DNA from: Cognatundibacterium crateris
GTDB taxonomy: Bacteria; Pseudomonadota; Gammaproteobacteria; Burkholderiales; Burkholderiaceae_D
Direction of reading: 5' to 3'
Assembly: GCF_010078235.1 (NCBI RefSeq)
Contig: NZ_JAABOS010000001.1
Coordinates: forward strand, 310,001 to 374,000
Length of the DNA: 64,000 nucleotides
The notes below the pieces were generated by a model. The model searched no databases, was not told the DNA's origin, and saw nothing but the letters and a program-made list of their open reading frames with translations. The position numbers and the translations under genes are program-made. Below are positions 18,853 through 28,819 of this stretch, piece by piece (within the stretch, counting starts at the first letter, position 1; every line of letters starts with the position of its first letter).

Positions 18853-20013
18853 ATGCAACGTGGCCTGACCGGTTCCTATATCCCAACCATCGCAGGTGGC
18901 ATTGCCTGTCAGGCCTTTGTGCCTGCGCCGCTGCCGCCACAGCCTGCGCTCGACCTCAGCGGCAAGCTGCAAAGCCGGCTCAACGAAGCCCTGATTGCGC
19001 TGGGCCGGTTGGATGCGATCAGCACCTTGTTGCCGGATGCAAGATTGTTTTTGTACAGCTATGTGCGCAAAGAAGCCGTCATGTCTTCCCAAATCGAAGG
19101 CACACAATCATCGCTGAGTGATTTGATGCTGTATGAAATGGAAGGCGTCCCCGGCGTTCCTATGGATGATGTGCAGGAAGTCTCATGCTACGTCCATGCA
19201 CTGACGCTGGGCGTGCAACGCATACGCGAAGGCCATCCCATCAGTTTTCGTTTACTCACAGAAGTGCACCAGGCCTTGATGACGTCGGGTCGCGGCACGC
19301 AGCGCGGTCCCGGTGAATTCCGTCGTAATCAGGTATGGATAGGTGGTCATCGCGCCGACGAAGCCAGTTTTGTGCCGCCACCAGCCAATCAAATCGCAGA
19401 TTGTTGGGCGGCCTTGGAGCAATTCATTAACGATGTGCCTGAGCAAACCGCACCCGTAATAAAAGCCGCCTTAGTCCACGTGCAGTTTGAAACCATCCAT
19501 CCTTTCATTGATGGTAATGGCCGCATTGGTCGTTTGCTGATTCCTTTAATTTTGGTGGAGGCGGGCATTTTAAAAGAGCCTTTGCTCTACCTGTCGGTCT
19601 TTTTTAAACGCCATCGCGACAGCTATTACCGCTTGCTGCAGCAAGTCCGCACCGAAGGCGATTGGGAAGCCTGGCTCTTATTTTTTGTCGATGCGATTGC
19701 CGCCACCGCAAATCAGGCGGTCGCCACGGCGCAAGCCCTGAATCAACTGTTAGCGCAAGATAAGTTGCGCTTAGCAGCATTGGGGCGCTTAGCTGGCTCC
19801 GCCACACAAATACTGGATGCCTTGTTTGCGCATCCGGTCGCCAACATAGGCGCGCTGGTCACGGCCACCGGCCTCACACCTGCCACCATAGGCAAGGCAC
19901 TCGATGCGCTGCAACTGGAGCTGGGCATAGTGCAAGAACTCACAGGCCATAAACGCAATCGCGTATATGCCTATCGCGCCTACATCGACATTTTGAATCA
20001 GGAAGCGCAATAA
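18853..20013 (+). CDS. fic: Fic family protein (class II, with N-terminal inhibitory motif)
   Basis: Fic enzymes usually transfer AMP from ATP to a hydroxyl side chain of a target protein. The active-site motif HPFIDGNGRIGR (216-227) is complete, with catalytic histidine and the phosphate-binding GNGR. The inhibitory motif (S/T)xxxE(G/N) is present as SSQIEG (78-83) upstream of the core, so this is an autoinhibited class II protein of the Shewanella SoFic type. The C-terminal part (about 285-386) looks like a winged-helix region. It lies between remnants of hsdR and hsdM; fic genes are common passengers of type I restriction loci. The frame is intact over 386 residues. Confidence 0.9.
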   Translation: MQRGLTGSYIPTIAGGIACQAFVPAPLPPQPALDLSGKLQSRLNEALIALGRLDAISTLLPDARLFLYSYVRKEAVMSSQIEGTQSSLSDLMLYEMEGVPGVPMDDVQEVSCYVHALTLGVQRIREGHPISFRLLTEVHQALMTSGRGTQRGPGEFRRNQVWIGGHRADEASFVPPPANQIADCWAALEQFINDVPEQTAPVIKAALVHVQFETIHPFIDGNGRIGRLLIPLILVEAGILKEPLLYLSVFFKRHRDSYYRLLQQVRTEGDWEAWLLFFVDAIAATANQAVATAQALNQLLAQDKLRLAALGRLAGSATQILDALFAHPVANIGALVTATGLTPATIGKALDALQLELGIVQELTGHKRNRVYAYRAYIDILNQEAQ

Positions 20014-20022
20014 AGCCCCATA

Positions 20023-20474
20023 ATGCTGCTGTTCATCAACATGGAACATGAGAGCACCGAAAGCGGTATGCCACAAACCCATAAACTGCCCGACTATGCG
20101 CGCTGGCAAACGATCTCCGGCCTGTCGGGGATTAATTTGCTGAATCACTACCGCGCAACTCTGCTCAAACTCAGTTAGAGCGAAGAGCTGCGCCATTTGA
20201 GGCGTTTGAACAAGCTTATGGCAGCGACCCGCACGGCAATAACAACCGGACCGACGAGGGCGAAGCTGGGCACTGACGTGCATTCAGCCGTGCCTGGATT
20301 GCAGTACGTAATGACAGCTTAGACATCGCCAGGCTCTAAGACGACAAGGCCGAAGATGCGGCCGATTTACCAAAACCCGCCGTGCTGGCGCAAGCTAAAA
20401 CAGAGCAGGCTACCGAGGCAGGCCAGGGCAAATCTACCAGACCTAAGCGTGGTGCGGCTGTCAGGCCGGAATAG
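20023..20474 (+). pseudogene. hsdM: Remnant of type I restriction methyltransferase HsdM
   Basis: The first part (20023-20178) reads LLFINMEHES and then LPDYARWQTISGLSGINLLNHYR, like the HsdM N-terminal domain. A second part in another frame (from about 20180) reads APFEAFEQAYGSDPHG, RTDEGEAGH, TGA stop (20274), RAFSRAWIAVRNDSLDIARL, TAA stop (20337), then DDKAEDAADLPKPAVLAQ, which fits the HsdM C-terminus around the SLDIAWL-type motif. The catalytic core with NPPF is missing. This indicates a large internal deletion, a frame change and two nonsense codons. Assignment rests on remembered family patterns. Confidence 0.68.
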
Positions 20475-20955
20475 GGCGCCAGGCCGCGCCACATAAGGGA
20501 CTCTGCCAGTTCGGCTGGCTCAGCTCTGGCCTCAGCCTCAGCCATGCATAGCAGCGATAAGTGCGGTCCGGTACTGCTGCTATGCTACATCCCGCATCCT
20601 ATAATCCGCATCCCAGATGCGGAATCTGCGACACCTCATCAGAACAATTGTCAACTCTGTTGAAATACCAACTAATTAACACAAATCAACTTTTTATCTG
20701 TGATATCTGCTGATATTGTTTCTTTAAGGAAATCAATAAGGCAGACCGCGCTGTACCTGGCCATTCTTTACCTCGGAATACTGTACTCAGCTTGATTTGT
20801 GCCAATGAATTTCCTACTCTGTAACGCTGTGTAACTAAGAATTTTTGATGTTTAACATGATTTAAAAAGTGTCAGGCATGCTGCACGTTACCCATGTCTG
20901 CGTCGTTTTTTTGTTTCTGGCATGACGCTTGTTCTGTCTCCTGAGGGGAATTGAA
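20475..20955. other. Intergenic region before the chemoreceptor gene
   Basis: No gene is seen in these 480 bases. A small perfect hairpin CCGCAT/ATGCGG lies at 20606-20622. Base composition shifts from GC-rich hsdM debris to AT-rich sequence at about 20640, which may mark the right edge of the accessory region. A GAGGGG ribosome binding site for the chemoreceptor is at 20943-20948. Confidence 0.5.
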
Positions 20956-22614
20956 ATGAATATCGCAAACATAAAAATTGGCGCACGTCTGGGGCTAGGG
21001 TTCGGATTCATCCTGTTGCTGCTGGTTTGTGTCGCTGGCTTGGGCATCTACAGCATGGCAAAAAGCGATGCCGCTTTGCGCCACATTGTCGAGGTGAATG
21101 TCAAAAAATCGGCCTATCTGGAAAAAATGGAAGGCTCTGTGCATGTGGTATCGCGCGTGATACGGACCATCGCGTTGTTATCGGATGAGAATGCCGCCAA
21201 CGCCCAGCGACAAAAAATTCTCGACGTACGCAAGACTTACAATGAGGCCCTTGAAGCCCTGGAAAAAATGCCTTTAGACGAGGAGGATAAGGGACATTTA
21301 GCCAAGATCAAAGAATTCCAGCTTGCTGCACGCGCACTGAATGAAAAATTCATCGAATTGGCGAAAACGGATAAAGACGCCGCAGTGCAATTTCTGTTGA
21401 AAGACGTGGTGCCAGCCAATAATCACTGGCAGGAAGCGATGGAGGAGTTCGGCGAATTACAGCGACAAGACAATCAGAAAGATGAAGAGGCGGCAGTAGA
21501 AAATTATCAGGCTGCGCGGCTGGTCATGCTGGTGATCACCACGCTTGCGGTGCTGGCAGGTGTCCTGTTTGGATGGTTAATCTCCCGCTCAATCACTCAG
21601 CCGATAGCTGCTGCAGTCAAAATTGCTCAAACCGTCGCTGTGGGGAATCTGACTAGCCAGATTGAGGTCAAATCTCATGACGAAGTCGGCGACTTGTTGC
21701 AGGCTTTGAAGGAAATGACGGCTTCCCTGCAAACGATAGTCAGTCAGGTGCGTGCCGGGACTGAATCCATAGCGGGGGCTTCTTCGGAAATCGCCAGCGG
21801 GAATATGGACTTGTCTTCGCGCACAGAACAACAAGCTGGCTCGCTGGAAGAAACTGCCTCGTCGTTGGAAGAGCTGACGTCCACTGTGCAGCAGAATTCG
21901 GATAACGCACGACAAGCCAGTAGCCTGGCAAAAACGGCATCGGATGTGGCTGGCCGTGGTGGTGAGGTGGTGTCTGAAGTGGTCGATACCATGACGTCGA
22001 TTAATGAATCCTCACGCAAAATTGTGGACATCATCAGTGTGATTGACGGCATCGCCTTTCAAACCAATATCCTGGCATTGAATGCGGCAGTCGAAGCAGC
22101 GCGCGCTGGTGAGCAGGGCCGCGGCTTTGCTGTGGTTGCGTCAGAAGTGCGGAACCTGGCACAACGCAGTGCCAGTGCCGCCAAGGAAATCAAGGCCTTG
22201 ATTAGCGATTCAGTTGAAAAAGTCGATGCTGGCAGCCGCCTGGTGGAGCGCGCAGGCAACACCATGAATGAGGTCGTAGTCAGCGTCAAGCGGATGACGG
22301 ATGTGGTGGCTGAAATCGCAGCCGCAACACAAGAGCAAACGACGGGAATTTCACAGATTAATATCGCTGTGTCTGAAATGGATAATGTGACGCAAAAGAA
22401 CGCCGCCCTGGTGGAAGAGGCAGCTGCTGCGGCAGGTGCGATGCAGGAACAGGCGAGGGCTCTGGCCAAGCTTGTGAGCACATTTATCATCGATGGCGCA
22501 CAGACTCTGGCTGCGGCCCCTGTGGTGTCTGGCCGTTCCGCAGTACGTGTTCACGCCAGCCAGGAAAAGCCGTCTCTACGAAAAGTCGGTGCGCAACTGA
22601 GGCTGTCGACCTGA
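20956..22614 (+). CDS. Methyl-accepting chemotaxis protein
   Basis: A 552-residue chemoreceptor of classic layout. Transmembrane segment one is at about residues 12-34 (GLGFGFILLLLVCVAGLGIYSM), then a four-helix-bundle sensor domain of about 150 residues. Segment two (LVMLVITTLAVLAGVLFGWLI) is followed by a HAMP domain and the signalling hairpin IDGIAFQTNILALNAAVEAARAGEQGRGFAVVA. No C-terminal NWETF-like tether for CheR/CheB is present. I use the ATG at 20956 with GAGGGG nine bases upstream; an upstream in-frame TTG at 20929 is less likely. The ligand is unknown. Confidence 0.94.
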   Translation: MNIANIKIGARLGLGFGFILLLLVCVAGLGIYSMAKSDAALRHIVEVNVKKSAYLEKMEGSVHVVSRVIRTIALLSDENAANAQRQKILDVRKTYNEALEALEKMPLDEEDKGHLAKIKEFQLAARALNEKFIELAKTDKDAAVQFLLKDVVPANNHWQEAMEEFGELQRQDNQKDEEAAVENYQAARLVMLVITTLAVLAGVLFGWLISRSITQPIAAAVKIAQTVAVGNLTSQIEVKSHDEVGDLLQALKEMTASLQTIVSQVRAGTESIAGASSEIASGNMDLSSRTEQQAGSLEETASSLEELTSTVQQNSDNARQASSLAKTASDVAGRGGEVVSEVVDTMTSINESSRKIVDIISVIDGIAFQTNILALNAAVEAARAGEQGRGFAVVASEVRNLAQRSASAAKEIKALISDSVEKVDAGSRLVERAGNTMNEVVVSVKRMTDVVAEIAAATQEQTTGISQINIAVSEMDNVTQKNAALVEEAAAAAGAMQEQARALAKLVSTFIIDGAQTLAAAPVVSGRSAVRVHASQEKPSLRKVGAQLRLST

Positions 22615-22696
22615 ACAGGTGGCGTACAAACCTCGTGCGGCAGAGTTGGCAAACAGGCGCAGGCTTAGTTTGGCCGGAAGCGTGTTAATGATGGAT

Positions 22697-22723
22697 TAGC
22701 CCCGCCGCAAGCGGGGCTTTTTT
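22697..22723 (+). terminator. Intrinsic terminator after the chemoreceptor gene
   Basis: Stem GCCCCGC (22699-22705) and GCGGGGC (22711-22717) with a 5-base loop, followed by six Ts. It lies between two convergent genes. Confidence 0.92.
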
Positions 22724-22732
22724 GAACCAGAC

Positions 22733-24821
<2,089 letters not shown>

Positions 24822-24877
24822 GTGAGTCTCCAAATATGTTCAGTAGCAACAGCACCATGCCGTCACTTACTGCTTCT

Positions 24878-24905
24878 TTAGTCGTCCCCGATTGCAGATA
24901 CTTAC
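24878..24905 (-). promoter_or_regulatory. Candidate ECF-sigma promoter of the precursor-maturase unit
   Basis: On the minus strand GTAAG (24905-24901), a 16-base spacer and CGACTAA (24884-24878) lie about 57 bp before the precursor ATG. The layout resembles ECF promoters of the GTAACC-N16-CGAA type reported for related loci such as the Caulobacter SigF regulon. The match is partial. Confidence 0.35.
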
Positions 24906-25338
24906 AGCCAAAATAAAAATATTTAAAAGAACTTTTCCGGATGCTAAGCACAGCTTTTTCCTTGCAGCTAAAGGAGGGCGTATCTGTGTATGCATTTAAA
25001 GAGTGCCAATACAGGGTAAGCAATCCTGCTCACCTGAGATTGATGCTAACCAAGCTGAACAAGCTGAACTTCAGCACGTTGCCAGTCCTTGTGCGTGATG
25101 GTGCACCACAGTTGGCGATTTTAGCGCCGCAGTTTTTTTGACGATGGGAAGGCAGTATGTTTAGTGCTGGCTTAGCTCTTTGCTGCGCACACTAAGCGCT
25201 GGCTCAGGTGCTGCTGGCTGACAGCACGGCAATAGGAAAGTAGCTTACCTCGTATACCGTCTGGATATCCTGCTATTCGTAGCTGAAAAATTTTTCTTCA
25301 AGGCGCTTGACAAGCATAGCAGGGCCAATTAATATGCC
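24906..25338. other. Intergenic region between the bufferin-like unit and the stress island
   Basis: I see no supported gene in these 430 bases. A 66-codon plus-strand frame from 24941 lacks a ribosome binding site and protein-like composition. Short inverted repeats (TTAGTG at 25161, CACTAA at 25189) are present. Confidence 0.45.
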
Positions 25339-25352
25339 TACCAACTAGTCGG
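25339..25352. promoter_or_regulatory. Operator-like box 1 (TACCAACTAGTCGG)
   Basis: First of three exact copies of this 14-mer in the window, with an ACTAGT palindromic core. It lies 27 bp before a small open frame and 293 bp before the DJ-1/PfpI gene. A TetR regulator encoded at 30757-31344 is the obvious candidate ligand. Confidence 0.6.
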
Positions 25353-25379
25353 CACAATGGCTAATAAGAAGTGATGAGC

Positions 25380-25538
25380 ATGAATGAAAACCATGTCATC
25401 TGCGTACATGCTGTATTGGAGTTTGATGGATCTGTATTGGACCTGCCTTGGTCTCTTATAGAATCTAATTTACAGGCTCTTGTCAGGACAGATTTGCGGC
25501 TGGCGATATATTTTAAAAGCTCAAAATTTTTTAATTAG
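25380..25538 (+). CDS. Possible small protein between two operator boxes
   Basis: A 52-codon frame: MNENHVICVHAVLEFDG at the start and a basic, hydrophobic end (LAIYFKSSKFFN). It begins 27 bp after box 1 and ends 6 bp before box 2. The upstream sequence AGAAGTGATGAGC gives only a weak ribosome binding site. It has no recognisable family. It could be a real regulated small gene or a chance frame. Confidence 0.3.
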   Translation: MNENHVICVHAVLEFDGSVLDLPWSLIESNLQALVRTDLRLAIYFKSSKFFN

Positions 25539-25544
25539 TGAGGC

Positions 25545-25558
25545 TACCAACTAGTCGG
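25545..25558. promoter_or_regulatory. Operator-like box 2 (TACCAACTAGTCGG)
   Basis: Second exact copy of the 14-mer, in the same orientation as box 1 and 206 bp from it. It ends 73 bp before the DJ-1/PfpI start, a normal position for a repressor site over a promoter. Confidence 0.65.
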
Positions 25559-25631
25559 ATTGGTTGTTGCGTAACTTATCTCTCGCATACAGCTGATTTT
25601 AATTATCTCAATTACTTTACAAGGAATGATC

Positions 25632-26336
25632 ATGAAAGCAACTGGCAACAAACAAAAACGCGTACTCCTGGTGATGAGTTCACTCGACGAAATGGGCATC
25701 AGCGGTAAGCATACCGGTACCTGGTTCACAGAATTGGCAGCACCTTATTACATCCTGACAGAAGCTGGCTATGAAGTGGTGTTGGCATCTCCTGAAGGCG
25801 GCGAAGCGCCTATCGATCTGCTCAGCCATAAGGTTCCTTTCACGACTGAATACACAGAACGCTTCCTGAAAGATCCGGTCGCGCTGTATGCCGCCCGTAA
25901 TACCCGCAAGTTGCGCAATATCGACTACGACGGCTTTGATGCGCTGTTTGTTCCAGGTGGTTACGGTCTGCTGTGGGACCTGGCTTCGGATTCGCATTTG
26001 ATCAGGATGATCAAGGAATTCCATGCTGAACAGCGTCCTATCGCGATGGTTTGCCACGCTCCGGCCATCCTGCGTGATGTGAAGAAAGACAATGGCGAGT
26101 ACCTGGTGAAAGGTGTGAGTCTGACTGGTTTCAAAAACGCCGAAGACGCAGAAATCGAGCTCGACAAGCACTTACTGTTCTCGCTGGAAGATGAGCTGAA
26201 AAACCGTGGTGCGAACTATCTGAGCAAAGCGAACTGGGAGCCTAACGTGGTCGTCGATGGTCCTTTGATGACAGGCCAGAGCCCAGCTTCTGCGGCACCA
26301 CTGGCACAGGCATTGGCTGAGCGTCTGAAAGCTTAA
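25632..26336 (+). CDS. DJ-1/PfpI family protein
   Basis: A 234-residue member of the class I glutamine amidotransferase-like DJ-1/PfpI family. The nucleophile elbow is AMVCHAPA, with Cys141 followed by His142, and an acidic partner in HTGTWFTEL (Glu34). ALFVPGGYG is another family landmark. Members include glyoxalase III/deglycase-type and other aldehyde-stress proteins; the exact reaction cannot be fixed. The ATG at 25632 with AAGGA six bases upstream is preferred over one at 25626. It is the first sizeable gene of the island and lies directly behind operator box 2. Confidence 0.88.
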   Translation: MKATGNKQKRVLLVMSSLDEMGISGKHTGTWFTELAAPYYILTEAGYEVVLASPEGGEAPIDLLSHKVPFTTEYTERFLKDPVALYAARNTRKLRNIDYDGFDALFVPGGYGLLWDLASDSHLIRMIKEFHAEQRPIAMVCHAPAILRDVKKDNGEYLVKGVSLTGFKNAEDAEIELDKHLLFSLEDELKNRGANYLSKANWEPNVVVDGPLMTGQSPASAAPLAQALAERLKA

Positions 26337-26362
26337 GTTCGTAACTGACCGATAGCAAAGCT

Positions 26363-26398
26363 GATCCCGGATCGCGATTTCCAACGTGATCCGGGATC
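26363..26398. other. Strong inverted repeat between DJ-1/PfpI and tehA genes
   Basis: An 11-bp perfect inverted repeat (GATCCCGGATC at 26363-26373, GATCCGGGATC at 26388-26398) with a 14-base loop. No T-run follows. It could end or stabilise the DJ-1/PfpI message before the next gene. Confidence 0.6.
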
Positions 26399-26442
26399 TG
26401 GGCAGATATTGCAAAGCAGATTGACCTGACAGAGGACGCATC

Positions 26443-27483
26443 ATGCATACCAGCCAGCAGCCTGAACAGCACAAGCAGACTTCGCTGAACATCAGTGTTG
26501 AAACAAGTGAGCAGGTTCCTACTCTGCCGGTCGCTTATTTTGGCATGGCGGTCGGCACACTGGCATTCAGCCAGACCTGGCGTGTCGCTGAGCGGGGAAT
26601 TCGCTTTCCTTTGGAATTCTCTGCCTATCTGGGTGCAGTCGGGCTTGCTATCTGGTCCGTGCTGTTGCTCGCATATGTCGGTAAATGGCTGTTACACACC
26701 GGTTTAGCTAAACAGGAAATGCTGCATCCTTTGCAATCTTCTTTAGCAGCACTAGGGCCAATTTCCAGTCTGCTGGCAGCCATCGTTGTGCAACCGTGGT
26801 CCAGAACGTTTGGTTTGTTGATCCTGTTGTTTGCTTTGGGATGGCAAACCCTGTTGGGATTCTGGATTTATGGACGATTCTGGAAGGGCGGCAGGGTGCC
26901 AGACAGTATCACCGCTGCCATCTATCTGCCTGCGGTTGCGCAGAATTTCGTTGCGGGGCTGGCGGTAACTGCATACGGATGGCAGGAATTAGGCAGTCTG
27001 TTATTCGGCGCCGGTTTTTTCTCCTGGCTGGCATTGGAGTCCATGATAGTCAGCCGGGCTGCGCTACATGCACCGATTGCGAGTGAACAACGGCCTTTGC
27101 TGGGCATACAGATGGCACCGGCAGTGGTGGCAGGGCTGACGTATACCAGCCTGCGCCCGGAAAACGCAGACATGTTTGCGCTGATGTTACTGGGCTATGG
27201 CTTATATCAGTTTGCCTTGCTATTGAGGCTGCTGCCTTGGATTTTGCAGCAAGCTTTTGTACCGTCTTACTGGTCATTCAGCTTTGGTATTGCGGCTTTG
27301 GCTAACCTCGCTTTACGTATCGCGGAACATACACAAACCGAGCTGATGCGCGTGTTGTCGTATGGATTGCTCACGATAGCAAGTGTGGTGATCCTGAATC
27401 TGCTATCCGGCACGGCATACCTGATCTGGCAGCGCAAATTTGTGGTGTTTGTGAACTACGGTACTCAACAAAATTCTCAGTAA
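26443..27483 (+). CDS. tehA: TehA/SLAC1-family (TDT) transporter
   Basis: An inner-membrane protein of 346 residues with about ten hydrophobic segments, typical of the tellurite-resistance/dicarboxylate transporter family. Landmarks are VAYFGMAVGTLAFSQTW near the start, AAIYLPAVAQNFVAG in the middle and SYWSFSFGIAALANLALR near the end. Plant relatives (SLAC1) are anion channels, and E. coli TehA gives tellurite resistance when overproduced. The natural substrate here is unknown. The first 30 residues are a polar cytoplasmic tail. It follows the DJ-1/PfpI gene and precedes a secreted cupin. Confidence 0.88.
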   Translation: MHTSQQPEQHKQTSLNISVETSEQVPTLPVAYFGMAVGTLAFSQTWRVAERGIRFPLEFSAYLGAVGLAIWSVLLLAYVGKWLLHTGLAKQEMLHPLQSSLAALGPISSLLAAIVVQPWSRTFGLLILLFALGWQTLLGFWIYGRFWKGGRVPDSITAAIYLPAVAQNFVAGLAVTAYGWQELGSLLFGAGFFSWLALESMIVSRAALHAPIASEQRPLLGIQMAPAVVAGLTYTSLRPENADMFALMLLGYGLYQFALLLRLLPWILQQAFVPSYWSFSFGIAALANLALRIAEHTQTELMRVLSYGLLTIASVVILNLLSGTAYLIWQRKFVVFVNYGTQQNSQ

Positions 27484-27510
27484 ATTTATATCTTCTTTAG
27501 GGAGTCAATG

Positions 27511-27987
27511 ATGTCGATCTTAACTAGTACTACAGCAACTTCAGCAGCAAATTCAGCAGCAAAAAAATTAGTCACTGCACTCATAGGTGCCTTAGTTATG
27601 ACGGTGGCCAGTGCCGCACCCGCTGCGTCCGGCGATATGCTGGTCAAACCATTTGAGCAATTGCAGTTCTCTGAAAAAGTACCTGGCAATCCACAGATAT
27701 CGCCGGTCAAGGGTATTCCCGAAACGCAGCCATCTTCGATCGTGATGAAAATGGGACGTGGCGCTTTTACTTTGCATACCCACACCGCGAATTATCAACT
27801 GGTTGTGATTAAAGGCGTCATGAAACACTGGGATGAAAAAGGCAGCCAGAAGTCTGCACCGAAAATGGGGCCGGGCAGTTACTGGTACCAGCCGGCGGGG
27901 CAGGTGCATGGTGATGCATGTGAGAGTAACGAGTGCGTCTGGTTTATTACATTTGACGGACCAAGGGACTTTGCTGTTCATCAGTAA
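27511..27987 (+). CDS. Secreted cupin-domain protein (DUF4437-like)
   Basis: About 158 residues, with an N-terminal signal peptide (hydrophobic LVTALIGALVMTVASAAPAAS, cleavage probably after the Ala-rich stretch) and a cupin barrel. Metal-type residues appear in FTLHTHTANYQLVVIKG and in QPAGQVHGDAC. Two Met codons are adjacent; the second (27511) is better spaced from AGGGAG. The N-terminus before the hydrophobic core is rich in Ser, Thr and Ala. The function is unknown; it is probably periplasmic. Confidence 0.78.
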   Translation: MSILTSTTATSAANSAAKKLVTALIGALVMTVASAAPAASGDMLVKPFEQLQFSEKVPGNPQISPVKGIPETQPSSIVMKMGRGAFTLHTHTANYQLVVIKGVMKHWDEKGSQKSAPKMGPGSYWYQPAGQVHGDACESNECVWFITFDGPRDFAVHQ

Positions 27988-28102
27988 GCGCGTAGTCTGC
28001 GAGAAGGGGATGCCAGCCAATGCATGACGGCCCGGCATCCTCCCATTGAAGCGAATCAGGCGCGGGCAGTCATCAGTTAAACTCAGAAAACACAGGCAAA
28101 TC

Positions 28103-28819
28103 ATGGACACAGAACAGAACAAATTTACAGTGAGCGATGCGCCGCGCAGCATCCTGATTGCGGGGTATAGCGCGGGATTGGGTGTTTCATTGGAAAAGCG
28201 TTTTCAGCAGGCAGGCTATGAAGTCATCACCGTGGCCCGTCATCCATCTGCGACTGTGCAATGCGACCTGACAGACGCAGAGGCAACAGCAGCATTGTTT
28301 GCCAGACTGGATCAGTCGGCTCCACCTTTAGCTGGCGTGATTCATAATGCGATGGAGTTTCTGCGCAGCCCTATGCTGGAAACCACTGCGCTACAAATGG
28401 AATCAGTCTGGCGATCTATGGTGCTGACTGCTTTTAATCTGGCGCAACAGGCTGTACCGCGCCTCGCGCAGCAAGGCGGTGGCAGTATCTTGTTTTCCGG
28501 TGCATCCGGAAGTCTGCGTGCCGGGGCCGGATTTTCTGCCTTCAGTTCCGCTAAATTTGCCTTACGTGGTTTCGTACAGGCATTGGCACGCGAACACGGT
28601 CAACATGGCATACATGCCGCTCATATCGTGATCGACGGCTTGATACGCTCAGAAAAAACGGCATTGCGTTTTCCAGGCGCAGATCCTGTCAATATGATAG
28701 ATCCGGATGCGCTGGCCGCACAGTATTTCAATTTGTTTCATCAGGAGGCCAGTGTCTGGTCGCAAGAAATCGACATCCGTCCGCAGGACGCCCATGTCGA
28801 GTTAAGGAGCGCAACATGA
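28103..28819 (+). CDS. SDR family protein lacking the catalytic tyrosine
   Basis: A Rossmann-fold short-chain dehydrogenase-like protein of 238 residues. The dinucleotide loop is AGYSAGLG (20-27), and HNA replaces the usual NNAG at about 81-83. The catalytic serine is kept (SGASGS), but the YxxxK position reads FSSAK (Phe147, Lys151). An SDR subgroup with Phe at this place exists, so this is not a damaged gene, but classical hydride-transfer chemistry is doubtful. The ATG at 28103 has a weak ribosome binding site. Its stop overlaps the start of the amine-oxidase-like gene by 4 bp, so the two are coupled. Confidence 0.85.
   Translation: MDTEQNKFTVSDAPRSILIAGYSAGLGVSLEKRFQQAGYEVITVARHPSATVQCDLTDAEATAALFARLDQSAPPLAGVIHNAMEFLRSPMLETTALQMESVWRSMVLTAFNLAQQAVPRLAQQGGGSILFSGASGSLRAGAGFSAFSSAKFALRGFVQALAREHGQHGIHAAHIVIDGLIRSEKTALRFPGADPVNMIDPDALAAQYFNLFHQEASVWSQEIDIRPQDAHVELRSAT

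Noticed and set aside
15278..20600. Integrated element with att sites at tRNA-Ser
   Set aside because: The gene content suggests an old island, but no integrase and no repeat of the tRNA 3' end could be found within the window, so no attachment site is claimed.
20918..20933. Sigma-54-like promoter (TGGCAT-N5-TTGTT) before the chemoreceptor gene
   Set aside because: The predicted transcription start would fall inside the ribosome binding site 12 bp before the ATG, and the -12 element lacks the usual GC.
24941..25141. 66-codon plus-strand frame upstream of the stress island
   Set aside because: No ribosome binding site, no recognisable features and antisense to the presumed promoter side of the bufferin-like unit.
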